The position numbers and the translations under genes were made by a program. Under the pieces are notes generated by a model, which did no database searches, was not told the origin of the DNA, and worked only from the letters and a program-made list of their open reading frames with translations. DNA of 64,000 bases from assembly GCF_002927045.1 (NCBI RefSeq), contig NZ_PRDW01000006.1:62001-126000 (forward strand), in the 5' to 3' direction. Source of the DNA: Mycetohabitans endofungorum (GTDB lineage Bacteria > Pseudomonadota > Gammaproteobacteria > Burkholderiales > Burkholderiaceae). Below are positions 44,279 to 53,242 of the stretch, one piece after another (the stretch's first letter is position 1; each line of letters starts with the position of its first letter).

Positions 44279-45478
44279 ATGAAGCTGTTACGCATTCTCA
44301 CCGGTATCCACGCAGGAGCCCAGCTGAAGCTGGTGCCCGGCGCATATCGGCTGGCAGCAGACGATGACGCCGACATCCGACTATCCGATTGGACTGGCGC
44401 GGAGCTTGTCTTGACGGTCGACCCGCAGGACACCGTACATGCACGACGCGGCGCAGCACCGGCAAACGGCGATAATGTCAACGGGCATCACGCCGTAGCC
44501 AGCGACAAGCCTATTGAGCAACATGCGAAAAGACCGGCACAGGCGCTGAGCCAACGCACGACCACACCCTCGTCAGAAGTTGCCCAACAGGGCGAGGAAC
44601 CGATTCTGCTGCTTGACTTCGTGCCAATGCAATTCGACGATACCGTCATCTGCGTTGGCCCGGCAGATTCTGCATGGCCGTCGGACGTCGAACTACTCTC
44701 GACGTTGCTAGTTAAGCCGGACCAAGACAGGCGCGAAGCGAAGCGTGCCCGCCATCGCAAAATCGCGGGCATCACGCTTGCCTGTACGGCGATCGGCATG
44801 GTCATTGGGCTCAGTGCGCTATTAATGTCGGCGCAGGACAGCCGAGCTGCCCGCAGGCATGACATCAACGATCTTGCGCAGCACATCAATCATTTGCTCG
44901 CGGAGCAAAAGCTGACGGAGTTACGCGCACAAGTATCCGGATCTGTCATTCGGGTCACGGGGATGGTTCAAACAGCCGCGGAAGATGCCAATACACGCGA
45001 GCTTCTGCAACGTGCCGCAGCCGGCATCGCACTACGGCAGTATGACGTGGCCGAGGTCGATGCGCGCAGCATTGCCGAATCGCTTGGTACACCAGGCGTC
45101 CAAATCACCTACGCAGGAAACGGTGTATTTGACGTGACGGCGAAGGTCGCTGACCCCCAACAATTTCGGGAGTCACTCGAGCGGGTAAGGCACGATTTAA
45201 ACGGGAATATTAGAACGCTGCGCACTCATATCACGACCATCGACAAGGATCTGCTGCCCTCGACGTACTCGGAGATGATCGCCTCCGACGCGATCCAGTA
45301 TGCCCAGGCCCCCGACGGCACGAAACACATATACGTCGCGCAGCAGCCGAATGATCAGGCCGGAGCACCGGAAAGTGGCGGCATCCCTCCGGACAACGCT
45401 CCTGTCCCATCAGGCCGGGATGAAACCGGCACGGCGATTCAAGCCACTGCGTCGCAGCCACCTCAAGTCGGTAAGTAG
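44279..45478 (+). CDS. sctD: T3SS outer MS-ring protein SctD (HrpD5/HrcD)
   Basis: The 399-residue bitopic protein has an N-terminal cytoplasmic FHA-like domain (MKLLRILTGIHAGAQLKLVP, then GAYRLAADDDADIRLSDW), a long linker, one transmembrane helix (ITLACTAIGMVIGLSALLMS, about residue 165-185) and periplasmic ring-building domains (AEVDARSIAESLGTPGVQIT). ATG at 44279 begins the FHA-like domain exactly; the longer frame covers the promoter. It is the first gene behind the perfect PIP box. Confidence 0.92.
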   Translation: MKLLRILTGIHAGAQLKLVPGAYRLAADDDADIRLSDWTGAELVLTVDPQDTVHARRGAAPANGDNVNGHHAVASDKPIEQHAKRPAQALSQRTTTPSSEVAQQGEEPILLLDFVPMQFDDTVICVGPADSAWPSDVELLSTLLVKPDQDRREAKRARHRKIAGITLACTAIGMVIGLSALLMSAQDSRAARRHDINDLAQHINHLLAEQKLTELRAQVSGSVIRVTGMVQTAAEDANTRELLQRAAAGIALRQYDVAEVDARSIAESLGTPGVQITYAGNGVFDVTAKVADPQQFRESLERVRHDLNGNIRTLRTHITTIDKDLLPSTYSEMIASDAIQYAQAPDGTKHIYVAQQPNDQAGAPESGGIPPDNAPVPSGRDETGTAIQATASQPPQVGK

Positions 45479-45493
45479 AGCAGGAGAATACCT

Positions 45494-45727
45494 ATGTACG
45501 AAGCACTGGAAGCATGCGCGGCAGATTTCAATAATCTGCCTCAGATCATCACCGATGCGTCCAAGGTCGAAACGATCCGCTCGGCACTTGATGCCACCGC
45601 GCGACGGATTGCCGAGGATACAGGTGAAACCGAAGTAGATCGCGATAGCTTGGCTAAACTTTATCGCGGTCTTCTCGCGGCGAGCCGGATCGTCGCGCAG
45701 CTGCACGAGAAGCGAAGCACCGGCTGA
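45494..45727 (+). CDS. hrpD6: HrpD6-like small T3SS protein
   Basis: The 77-residue helical protein sits between sctD and the pilin candidate, matching hrpD6 in Xanthomonas. A strong AGGAG precedes ATG. Recognisable segments are DASKVETIRSALDATARRIA and SLAKLYRGLLAASRIVAQLH. HrpD6 affects hrp gene expression and secretion in Xanthomonas oryzae. Confidence 0.75.
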   Translation: MYEALEACAADFNNLPQIITDASKVETIRSALDATARRIAEDTGETEVDRDSLAKLYRGLLAASRIVAQLHEKRSTG

Positions 45728-45773
45728 CTCATTGTCGCTTCTCTATCCGACTATTGATTAAATGGAGTGATAT

Positions 45774-46004
45774 ATGAGCATCACTAGTGGAATCAACCAC
45801 GGCACTAACATTGCCGGCACAGCAGAGTCGCTGGCCCATTTTGGCACGAGTGCCGCCGCGGGCAAGACGACCCAAACGGCTGCCAATGCTGAGATGCGAG
45901 AGTACGCCAACATGATCACTGAGAGTCAGTTGAATTCTATGGCATGCCAATTCCAGGAGAATTTGTCGCAAGCCGTCAAGGAGGTCGGCGCCAAACAGAT
46001 ATAA
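45774..46004 (+). CDS. Putative T3SS pilus/needle subunit (HrpE/HrpY position)
   Basis: This is a 76-residue small protein with no Trp, a Ser/Thr/Ala/Gly-rich first half and an amphipathic C-terminal helix (MREYANMITESQLNSMACQF, then QENLSQAVKEVGAKQI). That layout is typical of Hrp pilins such as HrpY and HrpE, which evolve fast. GGAG precedes ATG. It lies between hrpD6 and hpaB, exactly where hrpE is found in Xanthomonas. Confidence 0.75.
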   Translation: MSITSGINHGTNIAGTAESLAHFGTSAAAGKTTQTAANAEMREYANMITESQLNSMACQFQENLSQAVKEVGAKQI

Positions 46005-46079
46005 TGTAATTGACCAGTGCGCATTTGATGCGCACTGTGGTCTACTGTCTCCCAATGCATCTTAAATGAATGGTCCCCA

Positions 46080-46535
46080 ATGAACGGCGAACGGTACGGG
46101 GAACTAGTTCGCGAACTGTGTGATGTCGTCGGACTCGCCGATCCAGAATACGTGCTGGAAACGCGGACCATAGAAGTCCAGGGCTACGACGTACGCCTCG
46201 AATACTTCGACAACGACCTAGACGCAATCTACCTAAACTTCCATTTCGGCACGGTAACCGCGGGCCGCACGCTGAACGTATTCCGGTTGATGCTCGAAGC
46301 CAACTTGCTAATCTACGCGCAAGATCAGGCTCAAATGGGCCTGGACACCGATACCGGCGGCATCATCCTTATAATTAGAATACCGATGGATCCCGACTTG
46401 GACGGCGAGACCCTAGCCGACTTGTTGTCTCATTACGCTGAGCACGGTCATTACTGGCGGCGTAACATCATCGAATCGACGGACGAGATGTTCGAAGGCA
46501 TTGTGGCAGGCGATTTCACGTGGCTACGTGCGTAA
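46080..46535 (+). CDS. hpaB: HpaB-type T3SS chaperone (CesT family)
   Basis: The 151-residue acidic protein has the CesT-like alternating beta and helix pattern (ERYGELVRELCDVVGLADPE; YDVRLEYFDNDLDAIYLNFH; IILIIRIPMDPDLDGETLAD; YAEHGHYWRRNIIE). HpaB is the general chaperone and exit-control protein for effectors in Xanthomonas and Ralstonia. It follows the pilin gene, as in those clusters. No strong ribosome binding site is seen. Confidence 0.85.
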   Translation: MNGERYGELVRELCDVVGLADPEYVLETRTIEVQGYDVRLEYFDNDLDAIYLNFHFGTVTAGRTLNVFRLMLEANLLIYAQDQAQMGLDTDTGGIILIIRIPMDPDLDGETLADLLSHYAEHGHYWRRNIIESTDEMFEGIVAGDFTWLRA

Positions 46536-46708
46536 ACTGCGCATATCTGAGCATGTGATCTATTTTGATATAGCAGTACGACACGCAATTACAACATACT
46601 GTTGCCTGCGCATAGTTCGTCACTATCACTGTCCAACTTCCATCCATAGGCTCGCTTCACTGCGGTCGCGTGGACCGTCGACACACCTATAGGGAAAGGC
46701 CTGCATCG

Positions 46709-48364
46709 ATGTCAACTCAACCTGCGATGATGGCTATCGCATTCGGGCGATACCAACTGATCCTCGATCCGGCACAACTGAACGTAGACGGGAAACCGGT
46801 CGCGATCGGCTCCCGATCGCTCACGATCCTTCGAACACTACTGGAGGCCAACGGCCGCACAGTCAGCACCGATGAGTTGCGCGAGAAGGTGTGGCACAAC
46901 GCGGACATCAGCGTCAACTCGATTCAGTCCAAAGTTGCCGCACTGCGGCGCGCGCTCGGCGGCGACGAACACTTGATCGCGACAGTCCGGGGCCAGGGAT
47001 ACCGGTTCACCGGCGAGCAGCATCCCATGACGCTTGCGCCCGAAGCACCGTCTGGCGACGGCGCCGTCACAGCGATGGGAAGCGCAAGCACCGTTCAGGC
47101 ACCGCCTCATCATCGCGTCGAATCGGCACAGGCCAATCCATTTTTTGAAGAGGTGGCCGGCGCGCCGCAAACCCGAACAACCGTGATGCTGCCGCGCGGT
47201 ACGACACCGTTTGTCGGGCGCCATGCCGAAATATCAGAATTGTTGGCAGTGGTTCCAACGGCACGCGTTGTCACGCTAACCGGCCCAGCGGGCATAGGCA
47301 AGACGCGCGTCGCGTTGGAGCTAGTCCGCCGTCTGGGCGCGTTGTATCCACACGGCGCCGCCCTTATGCACTGCGCGCCGCAGCAGCACGTCGATGCATT
47401 TGCCCGAGCATGTATTCGGGCGTGGCACATCGAAGCGTACCGCGGCGACGCGCCGGGCCCATACTTGCGCGAATGGCTCAAGCCGCGCCGTATGATGCTG
47501 TTGATCCATGACGTAGATGGGCTGTCAGTCGAAACGACCCGGTACATCAACAGACTGATCGACGAAGCGCCAGGAGTGTGCGTGATCGTAACGGCCACAG
47601 ATGTGCCGGGCATACACGCCGAACACGTCGTGCGCATATCGCCGTTACAGACGCCCTCCCCTTCTTGTGGCGCTTCATCGTTGATCCCGCAATGCGACGC
47701 GCTTCAATTACTGTTCGCCCGTTTGCACATCCTGACGAGCCCGCGCGGCGCCACGCAACAAAGACGCCCGCCGACAACTGCCGGTTCGATGTGGTACGCC
47801 GACGCAAGCCCGGAGGCCATCGCGATGGCGGCGCGGGTCGCGGCACTGGCCGAAGGCATGCCGCTCGCATTGGAATTGGCCGCGTTTGCACTCGCGCAGC
47901 GGATTCGTGCCGGGGAGTCGCTCGAGACAGCGCTGGCGACGCTGGCCGACACGATGCGTCCGGCCGCCGGCAACATCAATACCGGCTACGCAAGCATGGC
48001 GGCGCCCGGCGCGGCGGCGTTCCTGCCGCTTATCCGGCAGTGCATGGCCCAATTGGACCCATTAGAGCGCCTTATATTACGCAGCCTAGCCACTTTCGAG
48101 CACGCCGTGACATACGATGAAGTGCTGTATCGATTAAGGGGGATACCACAGCTGGCGTCAATGCCGGACAACGCGGTACTCGATGCATCGCTGTCGAGGT
48201 TGATCGATTCACGCTTGATACGGGACATCGGCATTGCCGGCCAAGCGATGCTGAAAGTCAATGAGTGGCTCGCCGCCAACGCCGATGCGCCGTTCTGGCG
48301 CATCGATGAAAGCACCACCGGAAACCCTTGGCACACTTCGTTCGATGCGACATCGAAGCGCTAA
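46709..48364 (+). CDS. Transcription regulator: OmpR-type winged helix fused to P-loop ATPase
   Basis: The 551-residue product has an N-terminal winged helix of the OmpR effector type (LTILRTLLEANGRTVSTDEL; ISVNSIQSKVAALRRALGGD; LIATVRGQGYRFTG). An AfsR/STAND-like ATPase follows: a PFVGRHAEISELL box, Walker A LTGPAGIGKTRVALEL, and Walker B-like MMLLIHDVDG. Later comes a GMPLALELAAFALAQRIRAG motif. There is no C-terminal repeat sensor domain of usual size. It directly follows hpaB and precedes the large effector candidate, so it could control late T3SS genes. A CTGCATCG leader gives a weak ribosome site. Confidence 0.85.
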   Translation: MSTQPAMMAIAFGRYQLILDPAQLNVDGKPVAIGSRSLTILRTLLEANGRTVSTDELREKVWHNADISVNSIQSKVAALRRALGGDEHLIATVRGQGYRFTGEQHPMTLAPEAPSGDGAVTAMGSASTVQAPPHHRVESAQANPFFEEVAGAPQTRTTVMLPRGTTPFVGRHAEISELLAVVPTARVVTLTGPAGIGKTRVALELVRRLGALYPHGAALMHCAPQQHVDAFARACIRAWHIEAYRGDAPGPYLREWLKPRRMMLLIHDVDGLSVETTRYINRLIDEAPGVCVIVTATDVPGIHAEHVVRISPLQTPSPSCGASSLIPQCDALQLLFARLHILTSPRGATQQRRPPTTAGSMWYADASPEAIAMAARVAALAEGMPLALELAAFALAQRIRAGESLETALATLADTMRPAAGNINTGYASMAAPGAAAFLPLIRQCMAQLDPLERLILRSLATFEHAVTYDEVLYRLRGIPQLASMPDNAVLDASLSRLIDSRLIRDIGIAGQAMLKVNEWLAANADAPFWRIDESTTGNPWHTSFDATSKR

Positions 48365-48429
48365 ACGTGACGATATGACACACCGGAGTGCAATAGTGAA
48401 GCCGTTGACATTTTCAGCCAGCGCCGACC

Positions 48430-51400
48430 ATGCCCGCCGATGTGATCGTTTCGCCCTCCTCAGGCGTCGTGTACACTGCGTCCCCGGCGGGTGAGCACGC
48501 CGGCCCGAAATCCAATCACAAAAAATCGCTCGGATTCACCGCTCCCAAGCCTGCTGCCACGTCACGACGCACGGCTGCCCTGCACGAGCTACGTTCTAAA
48601 ATCGGCGCCCCTCTTCGCGGAAAGCAGCCCCGTCCGTCGGTGGGAGCCGCCATACCGGCCCGTGCGATCGGCGTCACGCCAGCAGATTACGACACGCCCG
48701 GCTACAGCATCGACACGGTAGGCGTGCTAGGTGTCGACGAACCGCGCCTCTGGACGCGCGCGCAGTTGCTGAACCACCTTGTCGAAGCCAACTATCCAGG
48801 CCCGAACCTGGCAACAGCCGAACTGGCGCACCAGCTCCATACAGGATTGGATGACGGCACGGGCAAGGTGAGCGCCGCGCGCGCCCAGCTGGTCTTGTTT
48901 GCGATGCATGAAGCAGGTCTACGCGACAGCACGACAGCCACGATGGTGCTGCGGCAGCTGCGCACATTGAACTTCGATCAGCCTTTCCACGACGCATCCG
49001 CCGCAGCGGGCGGCGCCCATTTGCCCGATCAGCAGCAAGCGTGGCGCGCGTCATGGGAAACAGCTCGCGTGCTCGCTCGTACGGAATACGGCTTCGAGAC
49101 GCTGCTCAAACTGCGCGCAGAGAAGTCCGCGCCGCTGTCCCGCAGCGCGGATCGGGACATGCTCCACGTGCTGTTGGATACGGCCGACCGGATCGAGACC
49201 CATGTACGATTGGTCCAGCAGCGCGACGGTCACGCGACGTCGGTGCACGCCGCGCTCGATTTTGACGACCCATCGCCATCGGGAACTGCCAAGCATCAGC
49301 AGTGGCTTCAAAGTCACTTGGCAATGAACGGGCAGGACGCCAAAGCTACGCTACTGGCCAGCCAGGTCTTTGCCATCGCCAAGAAATACTTCGACCAAAC
49401 CGAACCTCCGCACAGCACGAGCGGTTCCACGCCAGAGGACCGCTTCGCCTCGTTCATTAGAACACTCGCGCCCAGCGAAAAAGAGGCATTATTTGACTGG
49501 CAACAGCGCTTCCATGAAAGCGGCCGGGGAACGGACAAGGCGAAAGCATCGGGCCGGTTGAATAATGTTAGAAAGGTCGTCACCTCGATCATAGGAAAAG
49601 TTGTACCTGGCAAGGTTGCCGCACTTTTCAATCAGCGACCAGGCTTGCACGAAACCGATAAAGCGAAGGCATCGCACCGTTTGAACAAGTTTGTGTCGGA
49701 GGTCGCGCCCAGGGATCGCGAACATTGTGGCTCCCACCTAGTACAGCGGATCCGCGGAGCCATGAAAGCCCCGATGATCGCGACCCGCATCCCGTCAGGC
49801 GCCAGCAGAGCCGCCGAGAAGTCTAGCGCTGCTGACCTGCAGGCCTCGGCGCCAGACCACGCGTCAGCGGCTTCGACTACAGAGGCTTCCGAGCTGACCC
49901 GTGCGGCATCGACCGCGACTCAGTCGGTCACGACTGCTGTTGCTGACGCAACCGATAGCGGCTGGGATGCACTAAAACACATAGTGCCGTCGCTGCGTCC
50001 CGGCATGGCGGTCGAATTCAGTGACGGAGGCGAGCTCGCCGTCACGACAGAACGGGTATCAGCGTCGGTAACAGCGGCGGTAAGCGAAGCCGCCCAAGCG
50101 AGCCCGGTACCCTTACTCGTGGTGGTCCCAAGCATTAACGCCAAGCGCTCACGCAAACGCAAGGCCACGGTGCAAATGGGGTGTACCGAGCAGCACGCCT
50201 GGCTTTTTATCGGCACGGCCCATGCGACGGGCGACGGCGCGGGCGTCGGTGTGCTGGTCGGCGCCTCGTTACCAGGCAGCCTTGTCGGTGGCGCCGTCGG
50301 TGTGCAATTCTACGATTCGGAGCACGCGCGCCCCCGCGGCATCCTCGTTCAAGTGGCCCGTCAGCTAAAGGAGGACGGTTCCGGCTACGACGACGAAGTC
50401 ATGCAAGCTAGAGTGAATCACATCCTCGACACCATGAAGAGCCTGTTACCCGCCGGCGCCGCAGCCAAATCACGCGGCACTAGCGAGCAATGCTGGAACA
50501 CACTGGCGCAATCGCTGGTCGGCGCCCGCGATGTGTCCGTCGGATGGATCGAGGGCACCGTGGACGAAAAACGTCATGGCGCATCGATGGGGCCCCTCGT
50601 CAGCGCCGGCGTTCCCCTCGGGCTTCCGGCACCGTTCAGTACGTCCGTCAGCGCTTCCGTCCCGGTGTCTGGCAAGCACGTGAATAGCATATCGACGTCC
50701 CGCAGCGACTCCGGCCGCATGTCAACCGAAAAGCGGCACACGGAGCGCAGCATCGAGGTCAAAATAGAGACCAAGGTCGGCGCTTCCATTTCAGCCACCA
50801 CCTCAAACAGCCCGAAGAGCGGTGTCAGCACCGGCCCAACCTCCAAACGCTTATGGGACAAGCAAATCTACCAGGTGAAGGTGTCGCTTTCGCGCACGTT
50901 ACAAACCCACCACGGCAAAATCGACCCGCGCGCCTGCTTTCTGGATGTCGATTTCCCGGACGCAACCGCATATGAATATGCGACGCGCCAGCTGCTTGAT
51001 CACGATGGCGCCCATGATGATGCCGGAATCAAGGCGGTTGGCACGTATCTCGAACAGAAACGGGCCCAATCTGCTGAGCCGCTAGCGAACCAGGTGGCCA
51101 GCGCGGTAAAAAACGTGCTGGAACTGGGCAACGGGACGAGGCAAACGGACAGCCATATCCATCGCTATGCGCTGACGGACCCGGCTGCGGAACAGATCAA
51201 CCTGTTGCAGGCGCACTTCGAGCAACATTACCTGCGTCCTTGGGAGGCCGGCTCGCGAGAACGCCTGTCCGTGAAGGACCTCGATAGAATGAAACAGGTC
51301 ATCGAGGCCAAACGCGAGCAGATACTGGCCGATCCCGCTTCATGGAGATTGGCTTCCCTGGTCACGAAAGAACGCAGCGAGGCCCATGAGTCTGCTCCGA

Positions 51401-51669
51401 TCCTGTCCCCGTGGGCAAGAGGCCTGGCGACGGCGCTGCTACTTGTGGATGCCAACGTGGGCGCGGCTCGGGTCGACAACAACGAAGTGGTTCACCACCG
51501 CTTTGCAACCGATGTCAATATCAAGCCGTTGGTCGACGTCTCGATGTCCGGGATCACGTTCGACCGGCTGCGTCGCGATGGATCCCATACCTTCATGGGC
51601 AAGCCGCGCGCGGCCGCCAAGGGGACAAGGCGTGGTAAAGGCAGCAATGAGGCTAGTTCGCGAATTTAA
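48430..51669 (+). CDS. Large candidate T3SS effector or translocon protein, 1079 residues
   Basis: I do not recognise the family with confidence. The N-terminal 100 residues are Ser/Pro/Ala/Lys-rich and disordered, without a signal peptide, as in T3SS substrates. The next roughly 300 residues are helical. A repeated TDKAKAS[G/H]RLN segment appears twice (near residues 361 and 410). A Ser/Thr/Ala-rich linker leads to a beta-rich region with Gly/Val stretches (VGVLVGASLPGSLVGGAVGV) and a long Ser-rich stretch (STSVSASVPVSG). The style recalls AvrE-like effectors, but HrpF-like translocon function is possible because of its place after hpaB. No PIP box lies in front; it may be read through from upstream. 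Confidence 0.6.
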   Translation: MPADVIVSPSSGVVYTASPAGEHAGPKSNHKKSLGFTAPKPAATSRRTAALHELRSKIGAPLRGKQPRPSVGAAIPARAIGVTPADYDTPGYSIDTVGVLGVDEPRLWTRAQLLNHLVEANYPGPNLATAELAHQLHTGLDDGTGKVSAARAQLVLFAMHEAGLRDSTTATMVLRQLRTLNFDQPFHDASAAAGGAHLPDQQQAWRASWETARVLARTEYGFETLLKLRAEKSAPLSRSADRDMLHVLLDTADRIETHVRLVQQRDGHATSVHAALDFDDPSPSGTAKHQQWLQSHLAMNGQDAKATLLASQVFAIAKKYFDQTEPPHSTSGSTPEDRFASFIRTLAPSEKEALFDWQQRFHESGRGTDKAKASGRLNNVRKVVTSIIGKVVPGKVAALFNQRPGLHETDKAKASHRLNKFVSEVAPRDREHCGSHLVQRIRGAMKAPMIATRIPSGASRAAEKSSAADLQASAPDHASAASTTEASELTRAASTATQSVTTAVADATDSGWDALKHIVPSLRPGMAVEFSDGGELAVTTERVSASVTAAVSEAAQASPVPLLVVVPSINAKRSRKRKATVQMGCTEQHAWLFIGTAHATGDGAGVGVLVGASLPGSLVGGAVGVQFYDSEHARPRGILVQVARQLKEDGSGYDDEVMQARVNHILDTMKSLLPAGAAAKSRGTSEQCWNTLAQSLVGARDVSVGWIEGTVDEKRHGASMGPLVSAGVPLGLPAPFSTSVSASVPVSGKHVNSISTSRSDSGRMSTEKRHTERSIEVKIETKVGASISATTSNSPKSGVSTGPTSKRLWDKQIYQVKVSLSRTLQTHHGKIDPRACFLDVDFPDATAYEYATRQLLDHDGAHDDAGIKAVGTYLEQKRAQSAEPLANQVASAVKNVLELGNGTRQTDSHIHRYALTDPAAEQINLLQAHFEQHYLRPWEAGSRERLSVKDLDRMKQVIEAKREQILADPASWRLASLVTKERSEAHESAPILSPWARGLATALLLVDANVGAARVDNNEVVHHRFATDVNIKPLVDVSMSGITFDRLRRDGSHTFMGKPRAAAKGTRRGKGSNEASSRI

Positions 51670-51685
51670 TCGACAAGCGCGACGC

Positions 51686-51721
51686 CGATGCTGCGCGTTC
51701 GCGCCCGATCGCGCAGCATCG
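51686..51721. terminator. 12-bp perfect hairpin between convergent genes
   Basis: CGATGCTGCGCG pairs perfectly with CGCGCAGCATCG across a 12-nt loop. It lies between the convergent effector and PadR genes. There is no T tract on either side, so it is a probable but weak bidirectional terminator. Confidence 0.5.
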
Positions 51722-51733
51722 CGCGCGATGCGT

Positions 51734-52288
51734 TCAGTGGCTGAGTTCGTGCAACAGCGCCACGACGTCGTGCGCCCATTCGATCCAGGTTTCTTCGGCA
51801 CGGATGCCATACCGCAGCACCGCGTGTTGCAGGCGTTGCTTCGTCGAGAGTACGGGGGCGCAGAAATCCCGCTGCTCGATGTTCCGGTAGGTGTCGAGGC
51901 GGGCCTGCCACTGCTCGAGCAGTCGCGCCAGCTCCTCCCCCAGCCCGTCCGGGCCAACCACAGCGGCCGCACGAAGCTTGACCAAGAACGCTTGCCGGCA
52001 GTTCCGCTCGCCGTCGTCCAATGGCTCGCGGATCCACCGCACGAGTTCTGACCTACCGGTCGGCAGTACCTGATAGCATTTCTTGCGCCTTGCCGGATCG
52101 TTCACGTCATCGACGGCCGCCACCCACCCGACGGTCGCCATGCGGGCAAGTTCGCGATAGATCTGCTGGTGCGTGGCGTGCCAGAAATAGCCGATCGAGC
52201 GATCGAAGCGGCGCGCCAGGTCGTAACCCGAGGTTGGCTTTTCGAGCAGCGACGTAAGGAGGGCGTGCTGGATGGACATGAGCGGCAT
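51734..52288 (-). CDS. PadR-family transcription regulator
   Basis: The 184-residue product has the PadR winged helix (IQHALLTSLLEKPTSGYDLA, then RRFDRSIGYFWHATHQQIYR and ELARMATVGWV) and a C-terminal dimerisation helix region (GEELARLLEQWQARLDTYRN) of the subfamily-2 (VirF/PadR) type. PadR repressors often answer phenolic compounds. The next gene upstream is hfq-like on the other strand; no obvious target is visible. The true start could be the second Met (MSIQHALL). Confidence 0.88.
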   Translation of the reverse strand: MPLMSIQHALLTSLLEKPTSGYDLARRFDRSIGYFWHATHQQIYRELARMATVGWVAAVDDVNDPARRKKCYQVLPTGRSELVRWIREPLDDGERNCRQAFLVKLRAAAVVGPDGLGEELARLLEQWQARLDTYRNIEQRDFCAPVLSTKQRLQHAVLRYGIRAEETWIEWAHDVVALLHELSH

Positions 52289-52665
52289 TTTATCCGCTTG
52301 GCAACGTTAGCGACGCCACATTTGATGATATTGACGCTGTGCTGGGCTGTCCCTGGTGCGCCACCTCGCTTAACCGGTCGCGGCTTCGCATCGGTTGTCA
52401 CGTCAAAACGACAACCGCCGCCGATGCGCAGCCTGGACGATGCGAGGGGCAGCAGCTCCACATTGTTGCAGATCGGCCACGGGTGCGAAGCAAACACCGG
52501 ATAACCGCCGCGCCGGAGCGCGATAAAAAGCGTGCCGCCCCGGCGCGCCGCCAGTCTGATACCATTTGGGCTTGAACCGTGGTTCCACTTCGCCGCGTTC
52601 CGTATCCATCAACCTCCAGTGGTCATGCACCTGGCATCGATCACTACGCACGCTCAGCACAACGC
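52289..52665. other. Divergent region between padR and hfq-like gene
   Basis: It should hold the promoters of both genes. A minus-strand frame (KWYQTGGAPGRHAF region) has no family support. Single TTCGC motifs occur without a partner at PIP distance. Confidence 0.3.
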
Positions 52666-53058
52666 ATGGCGTCAGAATCCGGCCTGTCGCAAAACGACAT
52701 CCTTAACTCAGCGCGCAAGGAACGCAAGCGCGTCCAGATCTACTTGATCAACGGCATCCGTATCGTCGGCCATGTTGAATCGTTCGATCAATACGTCGTG
52801 ATGCTTCGTACCCCTAGCGGCATGCAGGTCATCTACAAGAAAGCGATTTCGACGGTCCAGCACGACACGCCCGACAGCCGTGCCGCCCGGTCGTCGACAT
52901 CGGCATCGGGCCGCGGCACCGGACCCGCCCGCGGGGGGCCGACGTCCCGCCTGTCGGCCCTCCCGCGCGCGGGTGCGTCGGCAGGCACCGCTTCCCGACC
53001 GGTGGTGGTCACCCGGAAGCGCCGCGTCACGATTCCAAACAACAATACCGACGAGTAA
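52666..53058 (+). CDS. hfq: Second-type Hfq RNA chaperone with C-terminal extension
   Basis: Residues 1-66 are an Hfq Sm domain: Sm1 (VQIYLINGIRIVGHVESFDQ, then YVVMLRTPSG) and Sm2 (VIYKKAISTV). The canonical YKHA reads YKKA (Lys59 for His), a change at the U-binding proximal pore. A Ser/Arg/Gly/Pro-rich tail of about 60 residues follows, ending in KRRVTIPNNNTDE. Burkholderia species carry a second, longer Hfq; this plasmid-borne copy resembles that kind. ATG at 52666 starts the family at the usual place; the gene has no strong ribosome site. Confidence 0.9.
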   Translation: MASESGLSQNDILNSARKERKRVQIYLINGIRIVGHVESFDQYVVMLRTPSGMQVIYKKAISTVQHDTPDSRAARSSTSASGRGTGPARGGPTSRLSALPRAGASAGTASRPVVVTRKRRVTIPNNNTDE

Positions 53059-53242
53059 CACTACCACCGCGCTTATCGAGAGTCCGTCGGACACACGGGT
53101 AGCCGCGCCACGCTGCCGACCGGCGCTAGCTGAGCGACACGTCGACGAGTTGGATCCAATGAATGACCGACGTGCGCCCCGCGCCATTCAGATGGGCCTA
53201 GCACCCGATGTTGGCAGTCACGATCACATCGGGCTTGCTGCT

